37,780 nucleotides of DNA from an uncultured Prevotella sp. (GTDB lineage Bacteria > Bacteroidota > Bacteroidia > Bacteroidales > Bacteroidaceae). This document shows positions 17,218 through 25,319 of the stretch, piece by piece. The notes beneath the pieces are model-generated. The model worked only from the letters and a program-made list of their open reading frames with translations, was not told where the DNA came from and searched no databases. The stretch is from positions 1 through 37,780 of the forward strand of contig CAMWKM010000011.1 of the NCBI GenBank assembly GCA_947174835.1, read 5' to 3'. The translations under genes were made by a program, and so were the position numbers. Within the stretch, counting starts at the first letter, position 1, and every line of letters begins with the position of its first letter.

Positions 17218-17808
17218 ATGAAAAGTAAAAAAAGGCTACGAGCAGTTTTGTTGGCAATATGCTTACATTCTGCGTGCAGCATTGCTGCACAGACCAAATA
17301 TGATGTTCCGGAGAATGTAATAAAACTGAGTTACGGACCGGCTGTGGTTACATCAAACGTATATAGTGACAAGGGAATATACGGCAACCTGTCTGCAATG
17401 AACCTTGAATTGGAATACAGCCATTTCTGGCAGAACAGGTGGGGATTGGGAGTACAGGTATTGCAAAGCCATTTCGACATAGATGATGAAGCAGACTGTA
17501 TGAACCTGTTCTATGCAGGTCCAAGCGTATCATGCAGTTACGGGACTGACAAGAACTGGCTATGGCATATTACTGCCAGTGCCGGCTATGCCAACTGGGA
17601 CGATCGTGGCGAATCACATTCCGGCATAGGAACAACAATGAAACTGGGTGTTGACTATATGATAAGTCGGCACATAGGCGTTGGAGCAGAAGCAACGTCG
17701 CTAATGTCTTGGTTTAAGAAACCAAAGAACTGGCATGAACTTCATCATGACGAAAGTTTCGGAGTAAAGCAAAAAGGACTTTCCATTAACTTGAAGGTTT
17801 TCTTGTAA
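17218..17808 (+). CDS. Small outer-membrane beta-barrel protein, copy 2
   Basis: 196 residues, the near twin of the protein at 3743: by eye about four nucleotide differences over the whole gene, giving I6R, R185K and I195V. Signal peptide (IAA|QTKYD) and barrel strands are the same. Identity fades within about 40 bp after the stop and is only partial before the start, so the duplicated unit is essentially the gene itself. It follows the DUF3828-like remnant by 4 bp and precedes the 816-residue cargo gene by 69 bp. Function unknown; a porin-like or receptor role is possible. Confidence 0.65.
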   Translation: MKSKKRLRAVLLAICLHSACSIAAQTKYDVPENVIKLSYGPAVVTSNVYSDKGIYGNLSAMNLELEYSHFWQNRWGLGVQVLQSHFDIDDEADCMNLFYAGPSVSCSYGTDKNWLWHITASAGYANWDDRGESHSGIGTTMKLGVDYMISRHIGVGAEATSLMSWFKKPKNWHELHHDESFGVKQKGLSINLKVFL

Positions 17809-17877
17809 ATATAGCACAAGAGTACCATATAGTCATTAAGACTATTTTTGCGGATAAACTAAAAAAACAACATTATT

Positions 17878-20328
17878 ATGAAAAATTTTAACTCGATTCT
17901 TGACCTTTTCAAGTTATTTCCTACGAAACTGTCTTGTATAGACCACTTGAGGAAGCTTAGGTGGGATGGTTTTGTAGTCCTTTTATTAGGAATTACAACA
18001 AGTGTTAGTTCTCAAACACTAACAAATACAAAATTTTATCAAAATAACCCTTCACTAGGAGGAGAATGTTTGATAAAAAAATCAACAGTGTCGACAAAAG
18101 ATGGCATTTCTTCAACAACATTTGATGTTTGTGTAGATAAATCAGGTTCTTATTACGCAAGTTTTTGGATGCTTCCTGCACAAAAAGAAGATGGCACATG
18201 TACGAGTTATGGTGTTTGTGTAAACAATGAACGCATTCCTGATGCTCTAAAATCAACAGCCGGTGATTGGCAGTGTTTGGGATTGCAATCAAAGATATGG
18301 TTAAATAAAGGACTAAACACAATAAGTGTATTAGGTGTCGTTCCTGAAATTCCAGAGGTGGAATTTGTTAAAGTATCAAAGACACCTGCTGGATCGGAAA
18401 TTTCTTCAGAAAGATATCTCACAGATAAAAAAAACAGAGCCGTTAAGTCTCAAGCACAAATTAATACTGAGCATAGCATTTTACTTGATACTCTGGATTA
18501 TAATCGTTATCAGAATGTTTCACGTGCCAATTCTGCAATCAATGATCCAATATATGATTATCTATATTTAGATTGGGTGCCGTTAAAATATACTTTTTAC
18601 AAGAAAATGTATTTTACAAAGGACCAAACAATAACAGTTTCAACATCTGCACAAAATAATTTCAATAATGTTATAGAACTGTTTTCTGCTACTGAACCTG
18701 AAACTTATTCCTGGGCTGTAATTTCTAATAGCGGCAAGGCCAATATCTCGAAAGTTGCTCCAACAAGTGGATATTACTATGTGAGAGTTCGCTCTTATTT
18801 GAATGGTAGGGACGGTATTGCAAATGTAACAATAAATGGAAACACTTATTCCGATGTCCAATTGTTCAGTATTGGATATACACATACAATTGGCACGGAT
18901 CAATATTATAATTCTTTTACCGTATCTGAAGCCAGTGATCCGATCATGTGGATGGAAGGTGACGGAATGCCGGGCGTAATATTGGCGTACAATGATGACT
19001 ATCAAGAAGAAAGTGATCATGAATGGGGTAGCAGTTCCAGAATACACAAAAAACTTTCAAAAACAATAAGTGCCGTTCATATTTCAGCATACTCATCTTA
19101 CAAGCCAGAGTCTGGACTAAAGATGTATGTAAAATGTAAAGACAGCGATGCACATGAGCATTTTCCTAATTTGAAGAAAAATGACGCCATTGCATCATCT
19201 CCTGCATCATCCGTCTATAACTGTATAAGTTGGAGCGGTGGCATTACCAGCTATTGGGAATGGCCGGGAGATATATTTTCTGATTATTATGTTGCCAATG
19301 ATGCGTTGGCCTCATTTGATAAGTTTTATTCAAGCGAAAGATATTCCGGATGTTCTATTTACACAAGAAACTATGTGAGAAAAGACGAAAGCGTTGTTGA
19401 TTTGTGGGCATTAAAGACATCTAACGGTTATGATTATACTCATGCATCTATTAAGGTTGGAGCAGACGAACATTATCATGGATATGCATGGGAAAGCAAA
19501 CCTGGTCACCTGACAAGAACTTTTCATCCAAGGTTTGCATTAGAAGGAGATGATTATGGCCAAGTCGTTGCATACTATGCTCGTACCAACAGTAGCACAA
19601 AATCAATTTCTTTGGATGAGTCTTTGTCTGAAGGACTGTCATTGCTTGAGCATGTTGATTTTAGCGATACTGAACTTGCAATCATAAACAAAAAAATAGC
19701 AGAGATATCTTTTGAACTAAGAACTAAATTTGAAACATATTTATCTATGTGGGAAGACAGATGCAGTAAGTCTATATATAGTAGTCCAACCTCACTAAAA
19801 AGATGCGAAGAATATGAAAATCTGCTTACTTTATGTAAAAACAATGACGAATTAAAATATCTTATCTATTCAAGATTAGACAACGATGATCATTTTATGT
19901 TAATGCTGATTGAAGATTTGTTGGTTAACCAAAATAGCAAATCACTTATTGAAGTAAAGAACGAAAACGCAGCATTAACGAAGAAAGGTGGCACACAGAT
20001 TGTCAGAACTCCATTGGGAAATGCTATGAAGTTCATAAAAAAGATCTTAGGTACTGATGATGTAATTACAACAAAATACAGTAACGCAGATAACATAGAA
20101 GTCAAAAATGTTGGTAATAGTAGTGTGACAATTGGAATCTCACTTGAAAAGCCGTCAAGAATATCTTTAGAAGTTTCCAATCAGAATGGTGTGGTGGTAT
20201 CGTCAATTACACAAACAGATAAAGAAAAAGGCTATCATACTATTTCGATACCTGTTACATCCCACGGCATCCACTTTGTAAAATGCATTGTTAATGGCAA
20301 TGTAAACATTAAGAAAATAACATTGTAA
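17878..20328 (+). CDS. T9SS cargo protein with Cys/His hydrolase-like block
   Basis: 816 residues. An N-terminal extension leads to a signal peptide (FVVLLLGITTSVSS|QTL, near residue 45). Residues about 50-168 look like a CBM6-type carbohydrate-binding sandwich (AGDWQCLGLQ, then WLNKGLNTISVLG). A beta domain at 235-325 resembles pre-peptidase-type modules. A central block has YNCISWSGGITSYWEWP (C449), YDYTHASIKVG (H522) and HGYAWESKPGHLTRTFHP (H534, E539), an order that would suit a papain-like Cys-His-acid hydrolase; it may correspond to DUF7689, which I could not verify. A helical stretch follows (about 585-690), then a type A T9SS domain (about 740-816). Only one base separates it from the MBOAT gene, so the two are co-expressed. 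Confidence 0.6.
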   Translation: MKNFNSILDLFKLFPTKLSCIDHLRKLRWDGFVVLLLGITTSVSSQTLTNTKFYQNNPSLGGECLIKKSTVSTKDGISSTTFDVCVDKSGSYYASFWMLPAQKEDGTCTSYGVCVNNERIPDALKSTAGDWQCLGLQSKIWLNKGLNTISVLGVVPEIPEVEFVKVSKTPAGSEISSERYLTDKKNRAVKSQAQINTEHSILLDTLDYNRYQNVSRANSAINDPIYDYLYLDWVPLKYTFYKKMYFTKDQTITVSTSAQNNFNNVIELFSATEPETYSWAVISNSGKANISKVAPTSGYYYVRVRSYLNGRDGIANVTINGNTYSDVQLFSIGYTHTIGTDQYYNSFTVSEASDPIMWMEGDGMPGVILAYNDDYQEESDHEWGSSSRIHKKLSKTISAVHISAYSSYKPESGLKMYVKCKDSDAHEHFPNLKKNDAIASSPASSVYNCISWSGGITSYWEWPGDIFSDYYVANDALASFDKFYSSERYSGCSIYTRNYVRKDESVVDLWALKTSNGYDYTHASIKVGADEHYHGYAWESKPGHLTRTFHPRFALEGDDYGQVVAYYARTNSSTKSISLDESLSEGLSLLEHVDFSDTELAIINKKIAEISFELRTKFETYLSMWEDRCSKSIYSSPTSLKRCEEYENLLTLCKNNDELKYLIYSRLDNDDHFMLMLIEDLLVNQNSKSLIEVKNENAALTKKGGTQIVRTPLGNAMKFIKKILGTDDVITTKYSNADNIEVKNVGNSSVTIGISLEKPSRISLEVSNQNGVVVSSITQTDKEKGYHTISIPVTSHGIHFVKCIVNGNVNIKKITL

Positions 20329-20329
20329 C

Positions 20330-21706
20330 ATGCTTTTCAACTCAATAGAATTCCTGATATTTCTGCCGATAGCATTCATTTGCTATTGGCAGATTCGTGA
20401 CTGGCGGCTGCAGAACATGCTTGTGGTCGTTATCAGCTATTTCTTTTATGCCTGGTGGGACTGGAGATTTCTGTTCCTTATGGCATTTGTCACTTTAAGC
20501 AGCTATGTTGCCGGCATCCTGATGTCTGCATTTCATAGCAGAAGAAAAGGCATATTATTAATAGAGATTCTATTGTGTCTGGGTATTCTCGGTCTCTTCA
20601 AGTATTATAATTTCTTTGTAGAGAACGTAGTCGCACTGCTTGATGCTTTCGGCTTTCAGGCACATGCCTCTACATTGAACATCATATTGCCGGTTGGAAT
20701 CTCCTTCTATACTTTTCAGGCTTTGGGCTATGTGCTGGATGTCTATAACGGAAAAGTCTGCGCATCACGTGATGTCGTGGCATACGCAGCTTTCATAAGT
20801 TTCTTTCCGCAGTTGGTGGCTGGGCCGATAGAGCGTATTGACAACGTCTACCCGCAGTTCACGCGCCAGCGCAAGTTTGATTTCAGTTACGCCAAGGATG
20901 GATGCAAGATGATTCTTGGAGGTTTTTTCAAGAAACTTGTGATTGCCGATACGGCAGCCGGTGTCGTGGATACGATATTTAATGGCTACGGCAACTATAA
21001 TGCGGCCAGTCTGGCACTTGGGGCTGTATTGTTCTCCTTCCAGATTTACGGTGATTTCTCCGGATACAGCGACATTGCCATCGGAACCTCCAGGCTGTTT
21101 GGCATAAGCCTGAGGAAGAATTTCGATATGCCATATCTCTCGCGCAATGTTGCTGAGTTTTGGCGACGTTGGCACATATCCCTGAACCGATGGTTTGTCG
21201 ACTATGTCTATATTCCCCTTGGAGGCAGCAGGCGAAACCGCTCGATCACGATAAGGAACATTTTCGCAATCTTCCTGTTGAGTGGATTATGGCATGGGGC
21301 TAACTGGACATTTATTATCTGGGGCGCCTACCATGCTGCTCTTCTGGTGGCTTACAAGCGGCTGAAAGTGTCGTCTGTATTTCTGACATTCGTGCTTTGT
21401 ACCATCGGCTGGGTGATATTCCGTGCAGACAGCATCACCGTGGCAGGAGAATATATCACGCGTATGCTTGACTTTACCAATTACGCTTTCCCGGATATTC
21501 CCAAGATAAATCTTCTGAATGCCTGCGAGTGTCTTTTGGGCATCAGTCTGCTGATGCTGCTTGAATGGAAGAACAAGGACAGGGACTATGCGTTCTATCT
21601 TGACTTAAAAAACCGCGCAATGCGTTGGGGGACGTATGCGGTCATTGCCATTTGGGCTGTCATCTACTATAAAGTGGGACAGGCATTCATCTATTTCCAG
21701 TTTTAG
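20330..21706 (+). CDS. MBOAT-family O-acyltransferase (AlgI-like)
   Basis: 458 residues with about ten membrane helices. The start (LFNSIEFLIFLPIAFICYW), the motif FWRRWHISLNRWFVDYVYIP (277-296) and LSGLWHGANWTFIIWG (317-332), with the presumed catalytic His322, are those of AlgI/DltB-type enzymes. These move acyl groups, usually acetyl, across the membrane onto exported polysaccharides or other envelope molecules, normally with an SGNH partner (family knowledge), here the next gene. The length is normal. The acceptor is unknown; the coupled 816-residue cargo or a surface glycan are candidates. Base composition is clearly richer in GC than in the gene before it, which suggests separate origins for the two. 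Confidence 0.9.
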   Translation: MLFNSIEFLIFLPIAFICYWQIRDWRLQNMLVVVISYFFYAWWDWRFLFLMAFVTLSSYVAGILMSAFHSRRKGILLIEILLCLGILGLFKYYNFFVENVVALLDAFGFQAHASTLNIILPVGISFYTFQALGYVLDVYNGKVCASRDVVAYAAFISFFPQLVAGPIERIDNVYPQFTRQRKFDFSYAKDGCKMILGGFFKKLVIADTAAGVVDTIFNGYGNYNAASLALGAVLFSFQIYGDFSGYSDIAIGTSRLFGISLRKNFDMPYLSRNVAEFWRRWHISLNRWFVDYVYIPLGGSRRNRSITIRNIFAIFLLSGLWHGANWTFIIWGAYHAALLVAYKRLKVSSVFLTFVLCTIGWVIFRADSITVAGEYITRMLDFTNYAFPDIPKINLLNACECLLGISLLMLLEWKNKDRDYAFYLDLKNRAMRWGTYAVIAIWAVIYYKVGQAFIYFQF

Positions 21707-21757
21707 ATTGTTACAATTCCTCAAAGTTAAACGGATATATTACCCAGTCTGATATAT

Positions 21758-22747
21758 ATGAGAAGATTTATAAGACATTCCTTGTTGTTTGCCTCAATTG
21801 TCATTGCCGGCTTGATATTGGTCGCAGTATTTGTGCCGTACAACCGGAACGGCTATTTGCGGATGTATGGCACGAAGGTCGGAAGGTTGTCGTGTCCGGA
21901 CAGGAAACCGGCGGTAGTCCTTTTGGGCGGCAGTAGCGTTGCCTTTGGATATGATTCGGAATTGGTGGAGCAGATGACCGGTATGCCGGTCATAAATGTG
22001 GGACTGCATGTCGGGATTGGACTGAAATACATGGTTGACGATTGCTTTCCCCGACTGAAACGTGGCGACGTGCTTGTGCTGAATCCTGAATATGCGTTAT
22101 TTTTTAACGACCGTGCATACGGTGAATCGGCATTGACGGATGTGATGTTTCTTGACAATTTCCGCAATGCGGCACTCTTAGACCGGAAACAGTGGCTCAG
22201 TGTTATGAACAACATCCCGAATCTGTTGCATGAAAAACTGAAATATGCTGCGATAAATGCCTCCGGCATACCGTCAGATCCTGTATATAAGCTGTCCGGA
22301 TTCAACAGTCATGGCGATGTCGTGGCACATTGGAAACTCAACGACAAACAGTATGTTGGCCGTTTGGCACCACAGTCATTGGGAAAAATGAATGAAAGCG
22401 CATTCGGCTATATGAAGAAACGTCTTGATGAAGTGCGCCACAGAGGGATAACGGTGGTGGTCTATCCGGCTGTCATAAGCGCCACGGCCTATCAGAACAG
22501 TCTTTCCGACATTATGCTGACAGACAGCATGTTCAGGAGCATCGGCTATCCATACGTATGTCCGGTAAGCGATGTAGTCCGTCCTGACACATCATTCTAT
22601 GACACCAGTTATCACCTGAAGCACGCAGGAGCGGTGTGGCACAGCAGGCATTTATATTTACACATACAGAAAAATAAGAAGATAAGACCACTTATATATG
22701 ACGAAAAGTTGAATATAAATCTTCCACATTTTCCACACTTTGAGTAG
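21758..22747 (+). CDS. SGNH/DltD-like acyltransferase partner with altered C-terminus
   Basis: 329 residues with one N-terminal membrane anchor (about 8-26) and a periplasmic domain. VVLLGGSSVAFGYD (53-66) is the nucleophile block (Ser59 or Ser60), and FYDTSYHLKHAG (280-291) supplies Asp282 and His286, as in SGNH hydrolases. Such proteins complete O-acylation begun by an AlgI-type MBOAT, here 51 bp upstream. From residue 299 on the sequence (LYLHIQKNKK and beyond) no longer looks like the family: the DNA at 22651-22688 equals the 3' end of the DUF1648 gene, in another reading frame. The last 30 or so residues are therefore probably a recombination product, though the visible catalytic residues remain. 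Confidence 0.75.
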   Translation: MRRFIRHSLLFASIVIAGLILVAVFVPYNRNGYLRMYGTKVGRLSCPDRKPAVVLLGGSSVAFGYDSELVEQMTGMPVINVGLHVGIGLKYMVDDCFPRLKRGDVLVLNPEYALFFNDRAYGESALTDVMFLDNFRNAALLDRKQWLSVMNNIPNLLHEKLKYAAINASGIPSDPVYKLSGFNSHGDVVAHWKLNDKQYVGRLAPQSLGKMNESAFGYMKKRLDEVRHRGITVVVYPAVISATAYQNSLSDIMLTDSMFRSIGYPYVCPVSDVVRPDTSFYDTSYHLKHAGAVWHSRHLYLHIQKNKKIRPLIYDEKLNINLPHFPHFE

Positions 22748-22786
22748 TTTTTTACACCATGAATACAAATTTTCAACTATTTATTG

Positions 22787-22794
22787 TAAATTTG
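22787..22794 (+). promoter_or_regulatory. Promoter -7 element of the DUF3828-like gene
   Basis: TAAATTTG matches TAnnTTTG, 33 bases before the ATG at 22828. No -33 TTTG is evident. It gives this gene a start independent of the MBOAT/SGNH pair. Confidence 0.5.
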
Positions 22795-22827
22795 CACCCG
22801 CTTACAATATACAAAACATTATAGAAA

Positions 22828-23271
22828 ATGACTTTATCAAGACTATTGTTGACCATCGCAGTCATGTTGTTCACCTGTGCATCTTATGCAAAAGGGAATT
22901 CGTCTGATGAAACGAGTCAGAGGTTAAAAGAATTTTACGGGGCGTATAAAAAGCTGATTATGTCCGACGATCCTGTTGACTATACAGACAGATCATACAC
23001 CCTCATACGGAAAAACTGTACTCCGGAATTTGCGAATACCATCATACAGGAACAGCGCGAAGGCGCAGGATTCGATTTCGTGACATGCGACTATGTGGAC
23101 ACAATGATTATGTCAACCCTCTCCATATCAAAGGCTGACGGTCACTATGAAATGGTGTTTGATGCAAGTTGGCCGAAAGCCGACGGCAAGAGTAGTGACA
23201 CGAAACACGTAAGGTTAGCCATAGATCTGAAAGAAGGACTCATCAATGGTGTCAAGGAAATAAGAAAATAG
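22828..23271 (+). CDS. Secreted DUF3828-like protein
   Basis: 147 residues with a signal peptide (LLLTIAVMLFTCASYA, cleavage near residue 21). The mature part has the pattern of DUF3828 proteins: an N-terminal helix with FYGAYKKL, a middle DYTDRSYTLIRKNCTPEFAN, and beta strands ending VRLAIDLKEGLINGVKEIRK. The function of that family is unknown; a periplasmic or lumenal NTF2/cystatin-like fold is likely. A gutted copy lies at 17008-17213. It has its own -7 element and is followed after 74 bp by a lipoprotein gene. Confidence 0.65.
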   Translation: MTLSRLLLTIAVMLFTCASYAKGNSSDETSQRLKEFYGAYKKLIMSDDPVDYTDRSYTLIRKNCTPEFANTIIQEQREGAGFDFVTCDYVDTMIMSTLSISKADGHYEMVFDASWPKADGKSSDTKHVRLAIDLKEGLINGVKEIRK

Positions 23272-23345
23272 ATTACGGCTTAACAGAAAATCATCACAAG
23301 TACGAAATCAATGGGTTAAATTCAAAGCTATAAACCAAGATAGAG

Positions 23346-23924
23346 ATGAAAAAATTCATTGTAATATGTGTTGGCTTGCTTGGTCTGCTTAACCTTAATT
23401 CTTGTGACATCTGGTATAAGGATCACAAATTGACAGATATTGCTATGCAAAGAGTAGAGACGGACGACTCGGTGCAGAACGGCAAAGCGATATACCTGCT
23501 TACACCAACATTTGAGGGGCATGACTGGGAATTGAAGTCTATATTCACTCAGCCAGCGGGATGCAGCAGAGGATCGTATGAAACGATAGATAGCATTATC
23601 GTGAATGATGTGAACGGAAACTGCATGAATCATAGTATCAGAGGGGTGGACTTCGGAACTTGGAACAGCAACGAAGGAGCACCATTTAATATTTTACTTT
23701 CTTTCGCCAATGATGCTGAAAGAGAAATAATATCAGCATATTCCCTTGAAAACCTAAACGCAATAAAAGACAAGTTTATATATGGAGGTCCCGGGATTCT
23801 TTCATCCTATCTGCTATATGTAGAAGAAGGACAACCATTACCCGATTCCATCATTGTAGAATTTGCACACCGTAAACTCAAGGCAAAGGTGGATAATATC
23901 CCCAAAAAGATAAAGATCGGATAA
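23346..23924 (+). CDS. Lipoprotein of unknown function
   Basis: 192 residues with a lipoprotein signal (GLLGLLNLNSC, Cys20). The mature part is mixed alpha/beta without a motif I recognise; two Cys (near residues 78 and 97) could pair. It follows the DUF3828-like gene by 74 bp in the same direction and has no clear promoter of its own, so the two are probably one transcript. It is the last gene of the accessory block before the core-like genes. Confidence 0.6.
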   Translation: MKKFIVICVGLLGLLNLNSCDIWYKDHKLTDIAMQRVETDDSVQNGKAIYLLTPTFEGHDWELKSIFTQPAGCSRGSYETIDSIIVNDVNGNCMNHSIRGVDFGTWNSNEGAPFNILLSFANDAEREIISAYSLENLNAIKDKFIYGGPGILSSYLLYVEEGQPLPDSIIVEFAHRKLKAKVDNIPKKIKIG

Positions 23925-23961
23925 GAAGACGTGAGCAGAGAACCAGAGCAAAAAAATGCCA

Positions 23962-24018
23962 TTTTGTTTAATGGATTAAATAAAAACAGCGAATTATATG
24001 CAAATCCATTAAACAAAA
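23962..24018. repeat. Perfect 16-bp inverted repeat at the accessory/core boundary
   Basis: TTTTGTTTAATGGATT at 23962-23977 is repeated inverted as AATCCATTAAACAAAA at 24003-24018, with 25 bases between. A second small dyad, CTATTGT-GAT-ACAATAG, follows at 24023-24039. They may end the transcript of the lipoprotein gene or be a trace of an inserted element. Confidence 0.5.
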
Positions 24019-24087
24019 AGCCCTATTGTGATACAATAGACATCGTCAAGAGTGTCCCCAATTTAATGCAGAAATAAAAAACAAAAA

Positions 24088-24109
24088 GGAGACTCTTTTC
24101 AGAGTCTCC
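24088..24109 (-). terminator. Rho-independent terminator of the ferredoxin gene
   Basis: On the minus strand GGAGACTC, a 6-base loop and GAGTCTCC form a perfect 8-bp stem followed directly by TTTTTGTTTTTT. It begins 31 bases after the ferredoxin stop codon and is a textbook intrinsic terminator. Confidence 0.9.
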
Positions 24110-24140
24110 CAAGATTTGGTTTATGAAGCTAATTTGAAGA

Positions 24141-24311
24141 TTAGCCAAGGCTGATAGCCTCTGACGGACAAACACTGGCGCAGGTTCCACACTCTGTGCA
24201 AGCATCAGCGTCAATCACGTACTTATCTGCGCCCTCAGAGATAGCCTCAACAGGACACTCTCCCTGACATGTACCACAAGAGATACAGTCATCACCAATT
24301 ACATATGCCAT
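24141..24311 (-). CDS. 2x[4Fe-4S] ferredoxin
   Basis: 56 residues, beginning MAYVIGDDCISCGTC and ending EAISLG. Two CxxCxxCxxxCP motifs (Cys 9, 12, 15, 19 and Cys 38, 41, 44, 48) bind two [4Fe-4S] clusters, as in clostridial-type ferredoxins, low-potential electron carriers of anaerobes used for example with pyruvate:ferredoxin oxidoreductase (family knowledge). The length is exactly that of the family. It is a single gene with a promoter at 24359-24390 and a strong terminator at 24088-24109. Confidence 0.95.
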   Translation of the reverse strand: MAYVIGDDCISCGTCQGECPVEAISEGADKYVIDADACTECGTCASVCPSEAISLG

Positions 24312-24358
24312 AATCGTTTAAATTTAAATTAGTTTATAAATACTCATTAATTGTGATG

Positions 24359-24390
24359 CAAAGATACGGACTTTTTCGAAATAATACCAA
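24359..24390 (-). promoter_or_regulatory. Promoter of the ferredoxin gene
   Basis: On the minus strand TTGG (24387-24390), a 20-bp spacer and TATCTTTG (24359-24366) form a near-consensus Bacteroidetes promoter, leaving a leader of about 40 bases before the ATG at 24311. Confidence 0.7.
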
Positions 24391-24505
24391 GGATTATGTG
24401 TTTTTTTGAGGTTCCGTATGTCAATTTATACAATGTCGAAATAAATCCTGATATAATAAGAAGGCTGAAAATCCGTTATATTTAAAGAGGTAAAAATACG
24501 AAACA

Positions 24506-25279
24506 ATGAACATTGACACAACGATACATCAGCAAACGACATGGAGAGGCAGATGGATTCTGCCACTATGCTTATTGCTCATGCTGCCCCTCGTTGCCCC
24601 AGCCCAGATGCGCAAGGTTCAGAACAAGCCTTATATCGACCTGCGCCCCCTGCACTTCGGTATCAGCATCGGCCTCAACCTTCAGGATGTCTCCCTCAAC
24701 AATGTAGGCCCCCAACTGCTCGACAACGGTTCCACACGCACCATTCTCTGCGATGACGACACTTGGAATCCGGGCTTCAGCGTCGGTGTGCTGGCCGACC
24801 TGCGCCTCAACCAGCATTTTGCATTGCGTTTTTCCCCGCAACTCCATTTCGGGTCGAAACATTTAGTCTTCCGCGATCTCGATGATCTCAACGACGGCGG
24901 TCACCCACGAGAGTCGACACAGGACATGAAGAACACCTATCTCTCCGTGCCCATCAACCTGAAGTTCTCGGCAGAGCGTTTCAACAACTACCGCCCCTAC
25001 CTCATTGGCGGCATCGCCCCTATGATCAACCTGACGAATAAGGCTCAGGAATATGTACAGCTAAAACGCTTCGATGCGATGGTCGAGGTCGGCATGGGGT
25101 GTGACTTCTATCTCCCCTTCTTCAAACTCATTCCGGAAATCAAGTTCTGCTACGGCCTGACCAACAGCCTTGACAAGAGTCATGCCGACAACCTCACCGA
25201 CGTCAATATGCGCGTTTTCTCCAACAGCATTGACAAGGCTCATGCCAGTATGTTCCTCTTTACCCTCTATTTCGAGTAG
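24506..25279 (+). CDS. porT: T9SS outer-membrane protein PorT
   Basis: 257 residues. The signal peptide (LCLLLMLPLVAPA|QMRK) leaves an N-terminal Gln. The sequence carries the signature runs of the PorT family: NKPYIDLRPLHFGISIGLNL near the start, LRLNQHFALRFSPQLHFG, KFSAERFNNYRPYLIGGI, and MGCDFYLPFFKLIPEIKF. PorT is an outer-membrane barrel first found as required for export of gingipains in Porphyromonas gingivalis and is a component of the type IX secretion system (established knowledge). Four type A cargo domains in this same window fit with a working system. A glutaminyl cyclase-like gene follows, with its own -7 element at 25289. Confidence 0.9.
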   Translation: MNIDTTIHQQTTWRGRWILPLCLLLMLPLVAPAQMRKVQNKPYIDLRPLHFGISIGLNLQDVSLNNVGPQLLDNGSTRTILCDDDTWNPGFSVGVLADLRLNQHFALRFSPQLHFGSKHLVFRDLDDLNDGGHPRESTQDMKNTYLSVPINLKFSAERFNNYRPYLIGGIAPMINLTNKAQEYVQLKRFDAMVEVGMGCDFYLPFFKLIPEIKFCYGLTNSLDKSHADNLTDVNMRVFSNSIDKAHASMFLFTLYFE

Positions 25280-25288
25280 CAGGATGCT

Positions 25289-25296
25289 TAACTTTG
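25289..25296 (+). promoter_or_regulatory. Promoter -7 element of the M28/glutaminyl cyclase gene
   Basis: TAACTTTG, ten bases after the porT stop codon. A transcription start about seven bases further on would leave the ATG at 25308 with almost no leader, which favours the ATG at 25320. Confidence 0.5.
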
Positions 25297-25319
25297 CAAA
25301 TATTTCAATGGCAGCGAAA

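Noticed and set aside
25170..25319. 50-residue N-terminal extension of the M28 protein
   Set aside because: It overlaps porT in another frame and does not look like a signal; a -7 element and a normal lipoprotein signal support the ATG at 25320.
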